64,000 nucleotides of DNA from Vibrio maritimus (lineage in GTDB: Bacteria > Pseudomonadota > Gammaproteobacteria > Enterobacterales > Vibrionaceae). Location of the stretch: NCBI RefSeq assembly GCF_021441885.1, contig NZ_CP090439.1, forward strand, positions 744,001 through 808,000, written 5' to 3'. The notes under the pieces are model-generated. The model had not been told where the DNA came from and made no database searches. It was given only the letters and a program-made list of their open reading frames with translations. This document shows, piece after piece, positions 35,669 to 43,705 of the stretch. Each line of letters opens with the position of its first letter. The first letter of the stretch is position 1. The position numbers and the translations under genes are program-made.

Positions 35669-37729
35669 CTATTTACACTGTAAACGTTCAATGAGCTGCT
35701 TTAGTTGTTGACGAAAAGCCTGTTCTGTTTGCTTTCTTCCAGTAAAGCCAAAGTGCTTTGCAGCCTGCTCCCAATCCCATTCTTGAGCTATGACGGCCAC
35801 TACTAGCAAAGGAAGCTGCTCATTACATTGAAGCAGTGGCAACAGAAACGGGCGAACTGTGTTGAAGGCATTACCACCCTCTGCATAGTTAATGACGAGA
35901 GGATGGATGCACGCAGCTTCTTCATGGTTGATAGACTGAGATAGCAACAAACCTGCCAACTCTGGAGAAAGCGCTTTTGCCGATGAACGAAGCCAGAAAG
36001 GCAACGACTGACGATATAGGTCAAAAGCCTGCTCATACCATTCATGGCTTTGGTCAGAAATTGGAGAAACAAATGTCGCGCTATAGGTACCGCTTGCCTT
36101 GTCTCGTGAGCTACCTAGGCGAACAGCAGAAAAATGGTTTTGACTCCAGAACTGAACAAGCTCACTCGTCGCACCAAATGTTGTTGCTAAGTAATCAACC
36201 TCTCTGCATAGGCTTTCGCGTAATCGGGTCAACATTGAACTACCAATACCTTGCCCCTGCAAAAGTGGGTGCACCGCTATTCGCATCACTCGAGCACAGC
36301 TTTGTAGTGCAGGAGCTTCCAACGCCAAATGGTTGCACAATTCAACCGGTACGAGATGACCTGCGGGACGAGACTTTCCTAGATAGATACGTTCAATGAG
36401 CTCACCTTCCAACTGCCCTTCTCTATTCACAAGCACGCTACCAACCACCAAATCTCGATGTTTAATAGTGTACAAACTCATGTTGGGGTTATTGAGTAAC
36501 AGCATTAAGTCATTTGGAGAGGTTTGGTAATGAGCATTCACCAACAAAGCAAATGCACTCGACAATGTGGCTACCTCTTGCATTACCTTGTCTTTATTCA
36601 GTAGCTCCCAGTGAAGTTCTGTCTCATGAATACGTTCGCCAGACAATGCATCTGGCAATTCGCTCAACTCGGCATTCAACAAAAACGTCTCTTTTGACCA
36701 ATGTTCTAATGGGTCATCGACATTCCAGCGAATAGGTTGACTCAAATGGAGAGTACGAGAACCTTTTCTGTTCTCCAATAGCCAAGGTAGAAACTTCAGA
36801 CTGAACCCACGACCACAACCTTCATAACCATAAATGGTGGTACTTATCACTAGACGATGGTAGCAGTCGACAATCTGTTTAAGCATAGGAATTGGAATGG
36901 CCGCCGCTTCATCGACAAACAACAAATCACAACTTGGTAGCGTGTTTAGCAGCTCATCAGGTGCAATAGAGTTAAGTGTTACTGTCGAGCTATCGACATC
37001 GGACTTTTCTAACTCAGATTCAAAATGAAAAATGGCGGAAGCTACAGCGGCTTTGTTTGGTGCGGTAATAATTACGTCCAGTGGTCTTATCGATGCAAGT
37101 CTCGCTGCAGCGATACCCAACGCGCTGCTTTTACCTCGGCCTCTATCGGCAGTCATGACAAATGGACGTTTACGATGTCCTGTCAGGACTTGTTGAATAT
37201 GGTCAATTGCGAGTTCTTGCTCAATATAAAGATTGGTTTTAGTGCCGGACTCAGCTTCTTCGGTACTCCAATACTCTGAGCTATTCTTCATATCAGCACT
37301 GTCTTGCTCGATAACAGGCAGTTGTTGTAATGCTGATTGCAACCAAGTGTTCGCTGATAAATCGCCGCTTATTAAGATGATTAGCAAACCACCACCGACC
37401 AGCGTCCCCACCGCGGCATTAAAACTGTTGGCATCGAAGTCACTACCACACTCGACAATGATTAACTTAGAATCTCGGCCAAGAATACGCTTGCCTTGAT
37501 TCGACGGAAGACACGTGAAACCATCAATTGTGTGCTTTCCTATGTAGAAGCAGGACTCTGATTCAAGATTAGTATTACTGACTAATGTGGACACTAAGCT
37601 ATTTTGCCAACTCCCCTCTCCTCTCAAGACGACAGTCGCGCGGTGGTTAAGGGAGTCGGCAATATGAAGTTGGCTAACGATCGCGCTCAACTGCGACTCT
37701 AGCAAAGATGTATTCGATTGGTTTGGCAT
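35669..37729 (-). CDS. tmcA: tRNA(Met) cytidine acetyltransferase TmcA
   Basis: Enzyme of 686 residues that acetylates the wobble C34 of elongator tRNA-Met using acetyl-CoA and ATP. Visible are an N-terminal domain, the RNA-helicase module with Walker A TADRGRGKSSALG (about residue 195) and Walker B LLFVDEAAAIPIP (about 270), the motif SQPIRWNVDDPLEHW, and a GNAT acetyltransferase domain with RIAVHPLLQGQGIGSSML (about 490). The gene is single; its 3' end contains a parS2 site. Length agrees with E. coli TmcA. Confidence 0.93.
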   Translation of the reverse strand: MPNQSNTSLLESQLSAIVSQLHIADSLNHRATVVLRGEGSWQNSLVSTLVSNTNLESESCFYIGKHTIDGFTCLPSNQGKRILGRDSKLIIVECGSDFDANSFNAAVGTLVGGGLLIILISGDLSANTWLQSALQQLPVIEQDSADMKNSSEYWSTEEAESGTKTNLYIEQELAIDHIQQVLTGHRKRPFVMTADRGRGKSSALGIAAARLASIRPLDVIITAPNKAAVASAIFHFESELEKSDVDSSTVTLNSIAPDELLNTLPSCDLLFVDEAAAIPIPMLKQIVDCYHRLVISTTIYGYEGCGRGFSLKFLPWLLENRKGSRTLHLSQPIRWNVDDPLEHWSKETFLLNAELSELPDALSGERIHETELHWELLNKDKVMQEVATLSSAFALLVNAHYQTSPNDLMLLLNNPNMSLYTIKHRDLVVGSVLVNREGQLEGELIERIYLGKSRPAGHLVPVELCNHLALEAPALQSCARVMRIAVHPLLQGQGIGSSMLTRLRESLCREVDYLATTFGATSELVQFWSQNHFSAVRLGSSRDKASGTYSATFVSPISDQSHEWYEQAFDLYRQSLPFWLRSSAKALSPELAGLLLSQSINHEEAACIHPLVINYAEGGNAFNTVRPFLLPLLQCNEQLPLLVVAVIAQEWDWEQAAKHFGFTGRKQTEQAFRQQLKQLIERLQCK
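35671..35685. promoter_or_regulatory. parS2 site 4, inside the end of tmcA
   Basis: TTTACACTGTAAA (35672-35684) lies within tmcA; the last codons (Leu-Gln-Cys-Lys) are formed by the palindrome itself. Confidence 0.9.
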
Positions 37730-37772
37730 AAACGCATCATAGTGGAAGACTTATACCAATATTAACATAAAA

Positions 37773-37798
37773 AAATACCCCGCTGATGCGAGGTATTT
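37773..37798 (-). terminator. Intrinsic terminator after parB2
   Basis: AAATACC and GGTATTT pair, with an inner CGC/GCG extension around TGAT; the minus-strand product continues into TTTTT. It lies 22 bases after the parB2 stop. Confidence 0.8.
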
Positions 37799-37819
37799 GC
37801 TATGCGAAACGCGCAATGT

Positions 37820-38791
37820 TTATTGCATTTTGTCTTTCAAGAACTCGAGAATTTCTTCCATCGTCTTGTCATCAACCTTTTTAAGATTGATCGCCAGATT
37901 TGGACCTTTTCTCGTGTAGCTAGCGCGCCCTTTCACCAAGTCAATCTTGCTAACTTTTGCGCGCTTAGGTGGTGCGAGTTCATGCATCCAAGCCTCAAGA
38001 GTTTCAGAGACTTCCTTAGTAATGCGAGCGACACCTTGCGCTCGGCTATTCTGCCAAACGTAGCCTTCTGAATCCTGGCAACGTTCAATGAGTTTGACTT
38101 GGTTGTCCTTGTCTAGCTCGCTGAACTGCTTGTGAAGACGAACAATGGTAGGACGCCCTAAGTCACTCACGTTTGGGTAAGCTTGTAATAGTGGTAACGG
38201 CAGATCTGCCGCTTTCAAAGCGCCACTGACTAACGCTTCACTGCACTGGAACATCTTAGCCAACGCCTTTTGGTCTTCGGCTTCACCACTCTCTAATTTA
38301 GCCAGCATCTCTTTGCCTTTCTCGTAAAGAGACAGTGGCTTGTGGGCATTTGCTACGTCAGACAAGAACTTGGCATGCTCTGAGTTGATGTTTTCCGCAA
38401 CGTAAATCAAAAACTCTTTTTGCGCCAGGATACACGACATACGACGACGGCTACCATCAAGAACCTCGATAGTACCATCAGCCTGACGACGACCAACTGC
38501 AGGGTATTGTTGACCCTTTTCACGAAGCGTCGCCAAAACATCCGACAGAGCGTGCTCGTTCAAAAAAGATTGCTCACGCGCGTTCTCTTGAAAAACAAAC
38601 GTCTTAGATTCAACCTGGTCAGCAGGAATACGGACCAGTTCAAACGACACAAGCTCTTCGCCCGCTACAGAAAGCTCAATAACTTGCGCCTGTTCTTTCG
38701 CTGCAGTCTGCGCTTCTTGAGGTGTGGTCGCGCGTCGTTTGTTGGCTTTGCCAAACAGTTTTGCATTTAGTTCTGAAGTTTTAATTGCCAT
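37820..38791 (-). CDS. parB2: Chromosome II partition protein ParB2
   Basis: CTPase/clamp-type centromere-binding protein of 323 residues that loads at parS2 sites and spreads along DNA. Visible are the ParB N-terminal nuclease-like domain (QYPAVGRRQADGTIEVLDGSRRR; the GSRRR box is the nucleotide-binding/spreading region), the helix-turn-helix around LAKMFQCSEALVSGALKAAD, and a C-terminal dimerisation part. It lies 8 bases after parA2 in one operon reading away from the origin. Seven parS2 sites in the window are its predicted targets. Confidence 0.95.
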   Translation of the reverse strand: MAIKTSELNAKLFGKANKRRATTPQEAQTAAKEQAQVIELSVAGEELVSFELVRIPADQVESKTFVFQENAREQSFLNEHALSDVLATLREKGQQYPAVGRRQADGTIEVLDGSRRRMSCILAQKEFLIYVAENINSEHAKFLSDVANAHKPLSLYEKGKEMLAKLESGEAEDQKALAKMFQCSEALVSGALKAADLPLPLLQAYPNVSDLGRPTIVRLHKQFSELDKDNQVKLIERCQDSEGYVWQNSRAQGVARITKEVSETLEAWMHELAPPKRAKVSKIDLVKGRASYTRKGPNLAINLKKVDDKTMEEILEFLKDKMQ

Positions 38792-38799
38792 GTGTCACG

Positions 38800-40017
38800 T
38801 TACCCTTGATTCAGTGAAGACCAGTTGCTGTGCAGTACTCGTTCTAACTCTAGTGCACTTTTTTGAACAGCGTCTTGAGCAACGGCCAAAGTTTTCTTAC
38901 CACCTTCGAAATCAGATGCGGTTAAATCGAAAACAGTACTGTAAGTATCAGCACAGGTTTCGAAAGCACGGCTTCGTGGAATCGTCGCCATCATCACCTG
39001 ATCACCAAGGAGGTAGTTCATTTCCGTCAATACAGAGACTTGCTTTTTGTTGTCGTCTTCAAACATCGTTGGCATCAGTCGAACGAACTCAAGACCTTTC
39101 CAATCTTCAGGGAACATCTCATAAACAGTCGGCAAATGTTGGAAGAAGTTAACCGTTGATGCCCAGTCAAGACGCTTTGCTGCACACGGAATAAGTAGTG
39201 CATTTGAAGCGTACATTGCATTCCAAACCAATGGGTCAACGTGAGGACCTGTATCTATCATGATGACGTCAAAGTCATCGGCAATTTTGTCGATTAGCTT
39301 TTCTTTTAATAGCTTAACAATATCTAGAGATTGGTTTTGAGACAGGTTTTGCCACGCTTCAGCGTTGAACATCGCATCTTCAGGGAATGCAGAGACCGTC
39401 TTCAAATTCGGGTACTGGGTTGGTAGTAGGACGTTACGACGTAAGAAATCGATGTCGATATCGGTCCCTTCGGGAACATTTTCTAACATAACATCAACTG
39501 CAGAATAAATGTTCTCGTGATCCGCGACACTGATTTGTGGGTTTAAGAACAAACGAAGTGACCCTTGAGGGTCTAGGTCAATAAGACAAATGCGGTAGCG
39601 TTTATCTAGATTAAGTGCCAAACAAGCAGCGAGATGTACCGCACTCATTGACTTACCTGTACCACCTTTCTGGTTTTGTACGTTGATAATCCACGGCTTA
39701 TTGTTAACGCTCTGCTTGCGCTCATGAAACTTAGGCACGCCTGCAGCGTCCATAAGCATGTGCGCTTCTTGAAGAGAAATAGAATAATGGTTGGCATTGT
39801 TTTTAGTGAACTGGTGCCCCCCCTCTTCCATTTTACTGATTGCATCATCCAATTTTCGGCGAGTAAGTCCTGATCGTGTTTCCATCATGGCTTTTGACAT
39901 CGCAGGGAAGTGGTCATCACTACGTTCTTCTAATACGATTTCAATACGATCAGCTTGAACTTGCTGAGTTTGCTCAGCAAGCTGGTAGAGATTATCTATT
40001 GTTTGTTCTCTTTTCAT
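38800..40017 (-). CDS. parA2: Chromosome II partition ATPase ParA2
   Basis: Walker-type DNA-binding ATPase of 405 residues that moves ParB2-parS2 complexes and positions the chromosome II origin. An N-terminal helix-turn-helix extension (about 1-100) marks the large P1-like ParA class; the deviant Walker A is NQKGGTGKSMSAVH and the Walker B region is IMIDTGPHVDP. ATG 40017 (MKREQTID) is chosen, matching known Vibrio ParA2 proteins; an in-frame codon 12 bases earlier is less likely. First gene of parA2-parB2, whose promoter faces the origin. Confidence 0.96.
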   Translation of the reverse strand: MKREQTIDNLYQLAEQTQQVQADRIEIVLEERSDDHFPAMSKAMMETRSGLTRRKLDDAISKMEEGGHQFTKNNANHYSISLQEAHMLMDAAGVPKFHERKQSVNNKPWIINVQNQKGGTGKSMSAVHLAACLALNLDKRYRICLIDLDPQGSLRLFLNPQISVADHENIYSAVDVMLENVPEGTDIDIDFLRRNVLLPTQYPNLKTVSAFPEDAMFNAEAWQNLSQNQSLDIVKLLKEKLIDKIADDFDVIMIDTGPHVDPLVWNAMYASNALLIPCAAKRLDWASTVNFFQHLPTVYEMFPEDWKGLEFVRLMPTMFEDDNKKQVSVLTEMNYLLGDQVMMATIPRSRAFETCADTYSTVFDLTASDFEGGKKTLAVAQDAVQKSALELERVLHSNWSSLNQG

Positions 40018-40235
40018 ACCTAGTTCCAACCAAGTAACCTATTTATTTATGTACAGCAATATCGTACATTCTCACAAAAAAGCTGTCCATACATCTACTG
40101 AGATTATTTGCATTAATTTGACCAATATCTAGCTCTATGATGAATATTTGCGCAAAGTGTTTTCAAAAAGCACCAATTTCTATGCTTATAACTCGCCTCA
40201 AACTCTACTACTTTAAAAGTGTTACCGCGTCACTC

Positions 40236-40250
40236 ATTTACAATGTAAAG
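40236..40250. promoter_or_regulatory. parS2 site near origin
   Basis: TTTACAATGTAAA (40237-40249), exact parS2 match with A at the central position. It is 14 bases before the 39-mer-like element, so ParB2 bound here could spread into it, as described for V. cholerae. Confidence 0.88.
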
Positions 40251-40262
40251 TAAACTATTCCC

Positions 40263-40302
40263 GGAACGATACTGAAAGACGGATAAATTACGGATAGTGT
40301 GA
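40263..40302 (+). promoter_or_regulatory. 39-mer-like RctB inhibitory element
   Basis: Begins GGAACGAT and ends TTACGGATAGTGTGA. Both ends recur at 41188-41217 with exactly 10 fewer bases between them, the relation of the 39-mer and 29-mer of V. cholerae. In that species the 39-mer is the main replication inhibitor site bound by RctB. Confidence 0.85.
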
Positions 40303-40392
40303 CTTTGATTCATCCTAATGACCGATAATTCTCTATTTAAACGCGGCCACCTTGGATTCAACTTTCCACTTTGCAAGCAATTCGCCTACTCA

Positions 40393-40408
40393 GGAACGAT
40401 GATCAAGG
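40393..40408 (-). promoter_or_regulatory. RctB iteron, regulatory region
   Basis: GGAACGATGATCAAGG, the reverse complement of the TGATCATCGTTCC form. Confidence 0.8.
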
Positions 40409-40416
40409 AAACACCA

Positions 40417-40430
40417 TGATCATCGTTTCG
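40417..40430 (+). promoter_or_regulatory. RctB iteron, regulatory region
   Basis: TGATCATCGTTTCG; forms an inverted pair with the iteron 9 bases to its left. Confidence 0.8.
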
Positions 40431-40447
40431 GGACCAACGGCGATTGT

Positions 40448-40463
40448 GAAAGCATGATCAAGG
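40448..40463 (-). promoter_or_regulatory. RctB iteron, regulatory region
   Basis: GAAAGCATGATCAAGG; the identical 16-mer recurs at 48344-48359. Confidence 0.8.
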
Positions 40464-40518
40464 TTCATAGCTATGAACCGGCAAGCTAAACTTGAGTGCA
40501 CTTCAGATCAAAACTCTC

Positions 40519-40535
40519 GGAACAATGATCAAGAG
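40519..40535 (-). promoter_or_regulatory. RctB iteron overlapping rctA-like start
   Basis: GGAACAATGATCAAGAG; its ATG is the likely start codon of the rctA-like ORF. Confidence 0.78.
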
Positions 40536-40692
40536 ACAAAACCTTCCGGAAGCATGTAAATATCTAGCTAAATTACGGCTCAAGTCCCACGAACACTGGG
40601 ATCAATGCGGATTTAAGTATCAAACCGCTGCAGAGCGATTCACATTGGCGATAAAGGGTGGGTTTCTTGATCATCGTTCCGCCTGTTTGTAA
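40525..40692 (+). CDS. rctA: rctA-like small ORF in the origin
   Basis: Open frame of 55 codons from ATG 40525 (MIKRQNLPEACKYLAKLRLK), or 66 from TTG 40492. In V. cholerae a short ORF named rctA occupies this place in the ori2 inhibitory region; its transcription matters for replication control, while its translation appears not to. The sequence looks protein-like (HWDQCGFKYQTAAERFTLA), yet both its first and last codons overlap RctB iterons (40519-40535 and 40667-40681). No ribosome site is evident. It may be a non-coding transcript. Confidence 0.45.
   Translation: MIKRQNLPEACKYLAKLRLKSHEHWDQCGFKYQTAAERFTLAIKGGFLDHRSACL
40667..40681 (+). promoter_or_regulatory. RctB iteron, regulatory region
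   Basis: TTGATCATCGTTCCG, within the last codons of the rctA-like ORF. Confidence 0.8.
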
Positions 40693-40791
40693 AAGAGCGC
40701 CAGTGAACGTATTTTCCTTGTGACAAAAACCAATAGCAAAAACATGACTCTTTCTTGTTCTAAATGACGAAATCATAAGCAAAATGAGTTA

Positions 40792-40808
40792 CCTTGATCA
40801 TGCTTTCG
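40792..40808 (+). promoter_or_regulatory. RctB iteron, regulatory region
   Basis: CCTTGATCATGCTTTCG; identical over CCTTGATCATGCTTTC to 48365-48380. Confidence 0.8.
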
Positions 40809-40871
40809 TGGAAAATAACGCCTATCTTGCTGAGAGGTAAGGCATGATACACACAGCTTTTCTACTTTTTC

Positions 40872-40880
40872 TGTGGATAA
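40872..40880 (-). promoter_or_regulatory. DnaA box
   Basis: TGTGGATAA is the complement of the consensus DnaA box TTATCCACA with no mismatch. It lies 16 bases before the six-iteron array, its position in the V. cholerae minimal origin. Confidence 0.92.
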
Positions 40881-40893
40881 CTTGTATCTAATT

Positions 40894-41022
40894 CTTGATC
40901 ATTGATCCGCAGCAATGATGATCACACTTTCTATACCGTCATGATCATTCATTCGATAGCCTTTGATCATGCTTTCAAAAAATGATGATCATCGTTTCGT
41001 TAATGCTATGATCATCTTTCCG
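40894..41022 (+). repeat. Six-iteron RctB array of ori2
   Basis: Six copies of TGATCA followed at fixed distance by a C/T-rich tail start at 40896, 40919, 40942, 40964, 40986 and 41009. All point the same way and are spaced 22-23 bases, two helical turns. The best copies read TGATCATGCTTTC and TGATCATCGTTTCG; the first and second are the most degenerate. This is the core initiator-binding array. Confidence 0.95.
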
Positions 41023-41048
41023 AAGTAAGCTCTTATCTATTTTTTATA

Positions 41049-41061
41049 TATCAAATACTTA
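41049..41061 (+). promoter_or_regulatory. IHF binding site
   Basis: TATCAAATACTTA fits WATCAANNNNTTR at every position and lies between the iteron array and the unwinding region, where IHF would bend the DNA to bring RctB to the opening strand. Confidence 0.8.
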
Positions 41062-41078
41062 CAAGAAGAAAATCTTCC

Positions 41079-41165
41079 AGATCATATGATCACTTAATCA
41101 TTTAAGATCAGTTTAATCATTAAGATCAGTTTTTTATCTAACAATATAAATAGCGCTTTATTTAT
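41079..41165 (+). other. DNA unwinding element with phased ATCA motifs
   Basis: AT-rich stretch with six ATCA motifs starting at 41081, 41089, 41097, 41107, 41116 and 41125, that is every 8-10 bases on one strand, including the near-repeat TTAATCATT(T)AAGATCAG. In V. cholerae RctB contacts single-stranded ATCA repeats of the opened origin. The AT-rich tract continues to about 41165. Confidence 0.85.
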
Positions 41166-41187
41166 GATCTAAATTTCATTATTCTAT

Positions 41188-41217
41188 GGAACAATGTCGA
41201 TTTTACGGATAGTGTGA
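41188..41217 (+). promoter_or_regulatory. 29-mer-like RctB site in rctB promoter
   Basis: Starts GGAACAAT and ends TTACGGATAGTGTGA, sharing the 15-base end with the 39-mer at 40288-40302. It lies 13 bases before the rctB start, matching the autorepression site of V. cholerae rctB. Confidence 0.85.
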
Positions 41218-41230
41218 TCTAGATCCAACC

Positions 41231-43201
41231 ATGAGCAGTGAAGAAAAAATCCAGATCCGATCCCCTAGGGATCACAAAGGCGGACACCTTTTTGAAGTGA
41301 CGGAAACATCCGTTGATTGGATAGAACAATATCAGCACTTTAAAGGGGTAACCAAAAGCATTCTTGAGCTTTTGAATCTTATTTCACTGCGTGGTTTCAG
41401 TTCTAAAGACGGCTATGTATCAACAACTGAGTTAATTGATGCTACCGATGGAAAATTGACTCGAGCCGCCATTCAGCAACGCTTAAGAGCCGCAGTCAAT
41501 ATCGGACTATTTAGCCAGCACGGTGTCAAATTTGAAGAGGGATTAGCGGGAAAGACGATGCTGCATCGCTTTGTTAACCCGAATCAACTTGTGTCCGTTT
41601 TGGGCGCTACGAGTTTGGTCACCGAATCGGTGAAACAATCTGAAAAACAGAAGAAATCTAAAGCGTTAGCTCAAACTCAAGTGAACAAACGTTTGTTAAA
41701 CGAACATGGTTTGTATACGCCACCAGCCATGCGTGACGAAGCAGACCAGTTCGTGGTATCGCCAACAAACTGGGCTGGTATTATCGACCAAGCGCTCGCA
41801 CCACCTCGCACTCGCAAGAGTTATCAAAAATCCATGGTATCGATCTCAGGGACGAAAGCCGTTATTGAAACTCGCTCGTCAAAAAATATCATGACGGTCG
41901 ATGATCTGATGACGCTGTTCGCGTTATTTACCCTAACAGTCCAATACCACGATCATCATCATGAAGAGTATCATTTGGACGCCAAACAGGTGCCCAATAA
42001 GACACCTTTGTATATCACAGACATACTGTCTCTGCGTGGCAAGAAGGACAGTGGCCCGGCTCGAGACTCTATTCGTGACAGCATTGATCGAATTGAATTT
42101 ACAGACTTTCAATTACATGAGCTAACAGGCCGTTGGCTTAGTGAAAATATGCCTGAAGGCTTCAAAAGTGATCGTTTTCGATTTTTAGCAAGAACGATCA
42201 CCGCCTCAGAAGAAGCGCCTCGTGAAGGTGCTGATGGTGAGATCAAGATCAAACCCAATCTCTACATTTTGGTATGGGAGCCATCGTTCTACGAAGAGCT
42301 TTTAACGAGAGACTATTTCTTCCTGTTCCCACCAGAGATCCTAAAACAGCATACCTTGGTCTTCCAGTTGTACTCTTACTTCCGTAGCCGTATGGCTCGT
42401 CGTCACACAGATTCTTTGCTTCTGTCTGATCTTAATCAGAAGCTAGCGAGGAATATCGAGTGGCGCCGTTTTTCGATGGATCTATTACGTGAACTAAAAA
42501 ACCTGGCTGAGAGCGTGACGTCTCCGACTCAATTCGATGTCAATCTTTGGGGCTATCATCTGACATTGAGCTGTATGGATCCTGATGCCAAGTTACCTGA
42601 CTATCAAGTTGATATCCGCTGTGACGTTGAAGAGGTACTTCGCTACTCCCGCGCCAGGACGACCAATGCGGGTAAACGCAATATGGCGCCTACTCTACCG
42701 AACCCACTGCGCAACGAGCTGGTCACACGCAAACAACTGGATGAACTGTCGACGATCATTGATGGCGAGTTTGAGCCGATCCAGCGCAAAGCGCCTTCCC
42801 CACGTGGGAATTTGGGACGTCGAGTGAAGCAAAGAAAGCACTTGGTTGAGATCAATGCTGACGAAATTACCATTACGTTATCCAAATATACCTCACCAGA
42901 GGCCCTAGAACGCGGTATAACGGCGTTGTCTGCTATGACCGGGCATTCTGTTGCATCTATCAAACAAGAGTGTTCTGAGCTCATGGAGAAGCTCGATTGG
43001 CTTCGTGTTGATGGTGATGTCATACCTTATGAAGTTCTAAGCCAGGTCGTTGAGCTGTATAACTCTCGACAAGAAAACAAACACCTGTCTATTGAGCGTC
43101 TCATTTCCGCGCTAGCAGTGCGCAAGAAGGTGTGTAAGCAAGTCTACGAGGGCCATATCGATGAGTCGGTGTTCCGAGTACTTGATGAGGTGTCTGTTTA
43201 A
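41231..43201 (+). CDS. rctB: Chromosome II replication initiator RctB
   Basis: Initiator protein of 656 residues, unique to Vibrionaceae second chromosomes, close to the 658 of V. cholerae. It binds the iterons and opens ori2, and is inhibited through the 39-mer and 29-mer sites. The N-terminal part (MSSEEKIQIRSPRDHKGGHL, then FEVTETSVDWIEQYQHFKGV) and middle part contain the winged-helix DNA-binding domains that resemble plasmid initiators. The C-terminal part (about 500-656) corresponds to the oligomerisation/inhibitory region. The ribosome site is weak, suiting a protein kept scarce. Followed by a terminator near 43400. Confidence 0.97.
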   Translation: MSSEEKIQIRSPRDHKGGHLFEVTETSVDWIEQYQHFKGVTKSILELLNLISLRGFSSKDGYVSTTELIDATDGKLTRAAIQQRLRAAVNIGLFSQHGVKFEEGLAGKTMLHRFVNPNQLVSVLGATSLVTESVKQSEKQKKSKALAQTQVNKRLLNEHGLYTPPAMRDEADQFVVSPTNWAGIIDQALAPPRTRKSYQKSMVSISGTKAVIETRSSKNIMTVDDLMTLFALFTLTVQYHDHHHEEYHLDAKQVPNKTPLYITDILSLRGKKDSGPARDSIRDSIDRIEFTDFQLHELTGRWLSENMPEGFKSDRFRFLARTITASEEAPREGADGEIKIKPNLYILVWEPSFYEELLTRDYFFLFPPEILKQHTLVFQLYSYFRSRMARRHTDSLLLSDLNQKLARNIEWRRFSMDLLRELKNLAESVTSPTQFDVNLWGYHLTLSCMDPDAKLPDYQVDIRCDVEEVLRYSRARTTNAGKRNMAPTLPNPLRNELVTRKQLDELSTIIDGEFEPIQRKAPSPRGNLGRRVKQRKHLVEINADEITITLSKYTSPEALERGITALSAMTGHSVASIKQECSELMEKLDWLRVDGDVIPYEVLSQVVELYNSRQENKHLSIERLISALAVRKKVCKQVYEGHIDESVFRVLDEVSV

Positions 43202-43705
43202 TGACGGACACGCTCTGTAATATTTTTTTACATAGCATGCTGGGATTTGTTGGTATTAACACATAACGCTGACAGTCTACTGACATAATGGCCAGGTTCG
43301 CTGGCTATTATTTATCCCGAATAGACAACCTTTTGTCCTTTCTAATGAAATAAGTAGATTGGCTCATATTGTTACATTCATTCTGATATATTTTTTGGCG
43401 AGTTCTTTTGGACTCGCTTTTTTTTGTCAAAAATTCGTCGATATGAATGCATACGCATTTGGCTGTAAGCCAATACTGATAAGGGAAAGAGAGAGAAAAG
43501 TAGATCTCGATCAAGTTACTTTTTCGAGGCGGAATCCCCTAAATGTAATGCCACAAAAATCGAATTTCAAAGTTTATAAACTCCTTCCCGAGACTTCTGT
43601 TTAGAATTTCCATCCCAATCACATTCTGACTCAGTTTTTCTTAACAACAATTTTGTCGTTTGCTACAGATTAGGTGTCCAGACATGGTTCTTTCAGGAGG
43701 TAACA
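43202..43705. other. Intergenic region after rctB
   Basis: About 500 bases without a convincing gene; short open frames lack ribosome sites. It contains the terminator at 43398-43425 and, at its right end, the promoter of the small gene at 43706. Confidence 0.6.
43398..43425 (+). terminator. Intrinsic terminator downstream of rctB
   Basis: GCGAGT and ACTCGC pair around TCTTTTGG, followed by eight T. It lies about 200 bases after the rctB stop, leaving a long 3' UTR. Confidence 0.8.

Larger units (their letters stand above)
40263..41217 (+). other. ori2: Replication origin of chromosome II (ori2)
   Basis: About 950 bases between parA2 and rctB with the full ori2 layout known from V. cholerae. 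In order: a 39-mer-like element (40263-40302), six scattered RctB iterons (40393-40808) forming the regulatory incII part, one DnaA box (40872-40880), six iterons at 22-23 base spacing (40896-41022), an IHF site (41049-41061), an AT-rich unwinding region with phased ATCA motifs (41081-41128) and a 29-mer-like element in front of rctB. Every iteron contains GATC, the Dam methylation site that the V. cholerae initiator requires. Confidence 0.96.

Noticed and set aside
43308..43604. Short open frames on both strands after rctB
   Set aside because: No ribosome sites, low-complexity sequence, and the rctB terminator falls within them.
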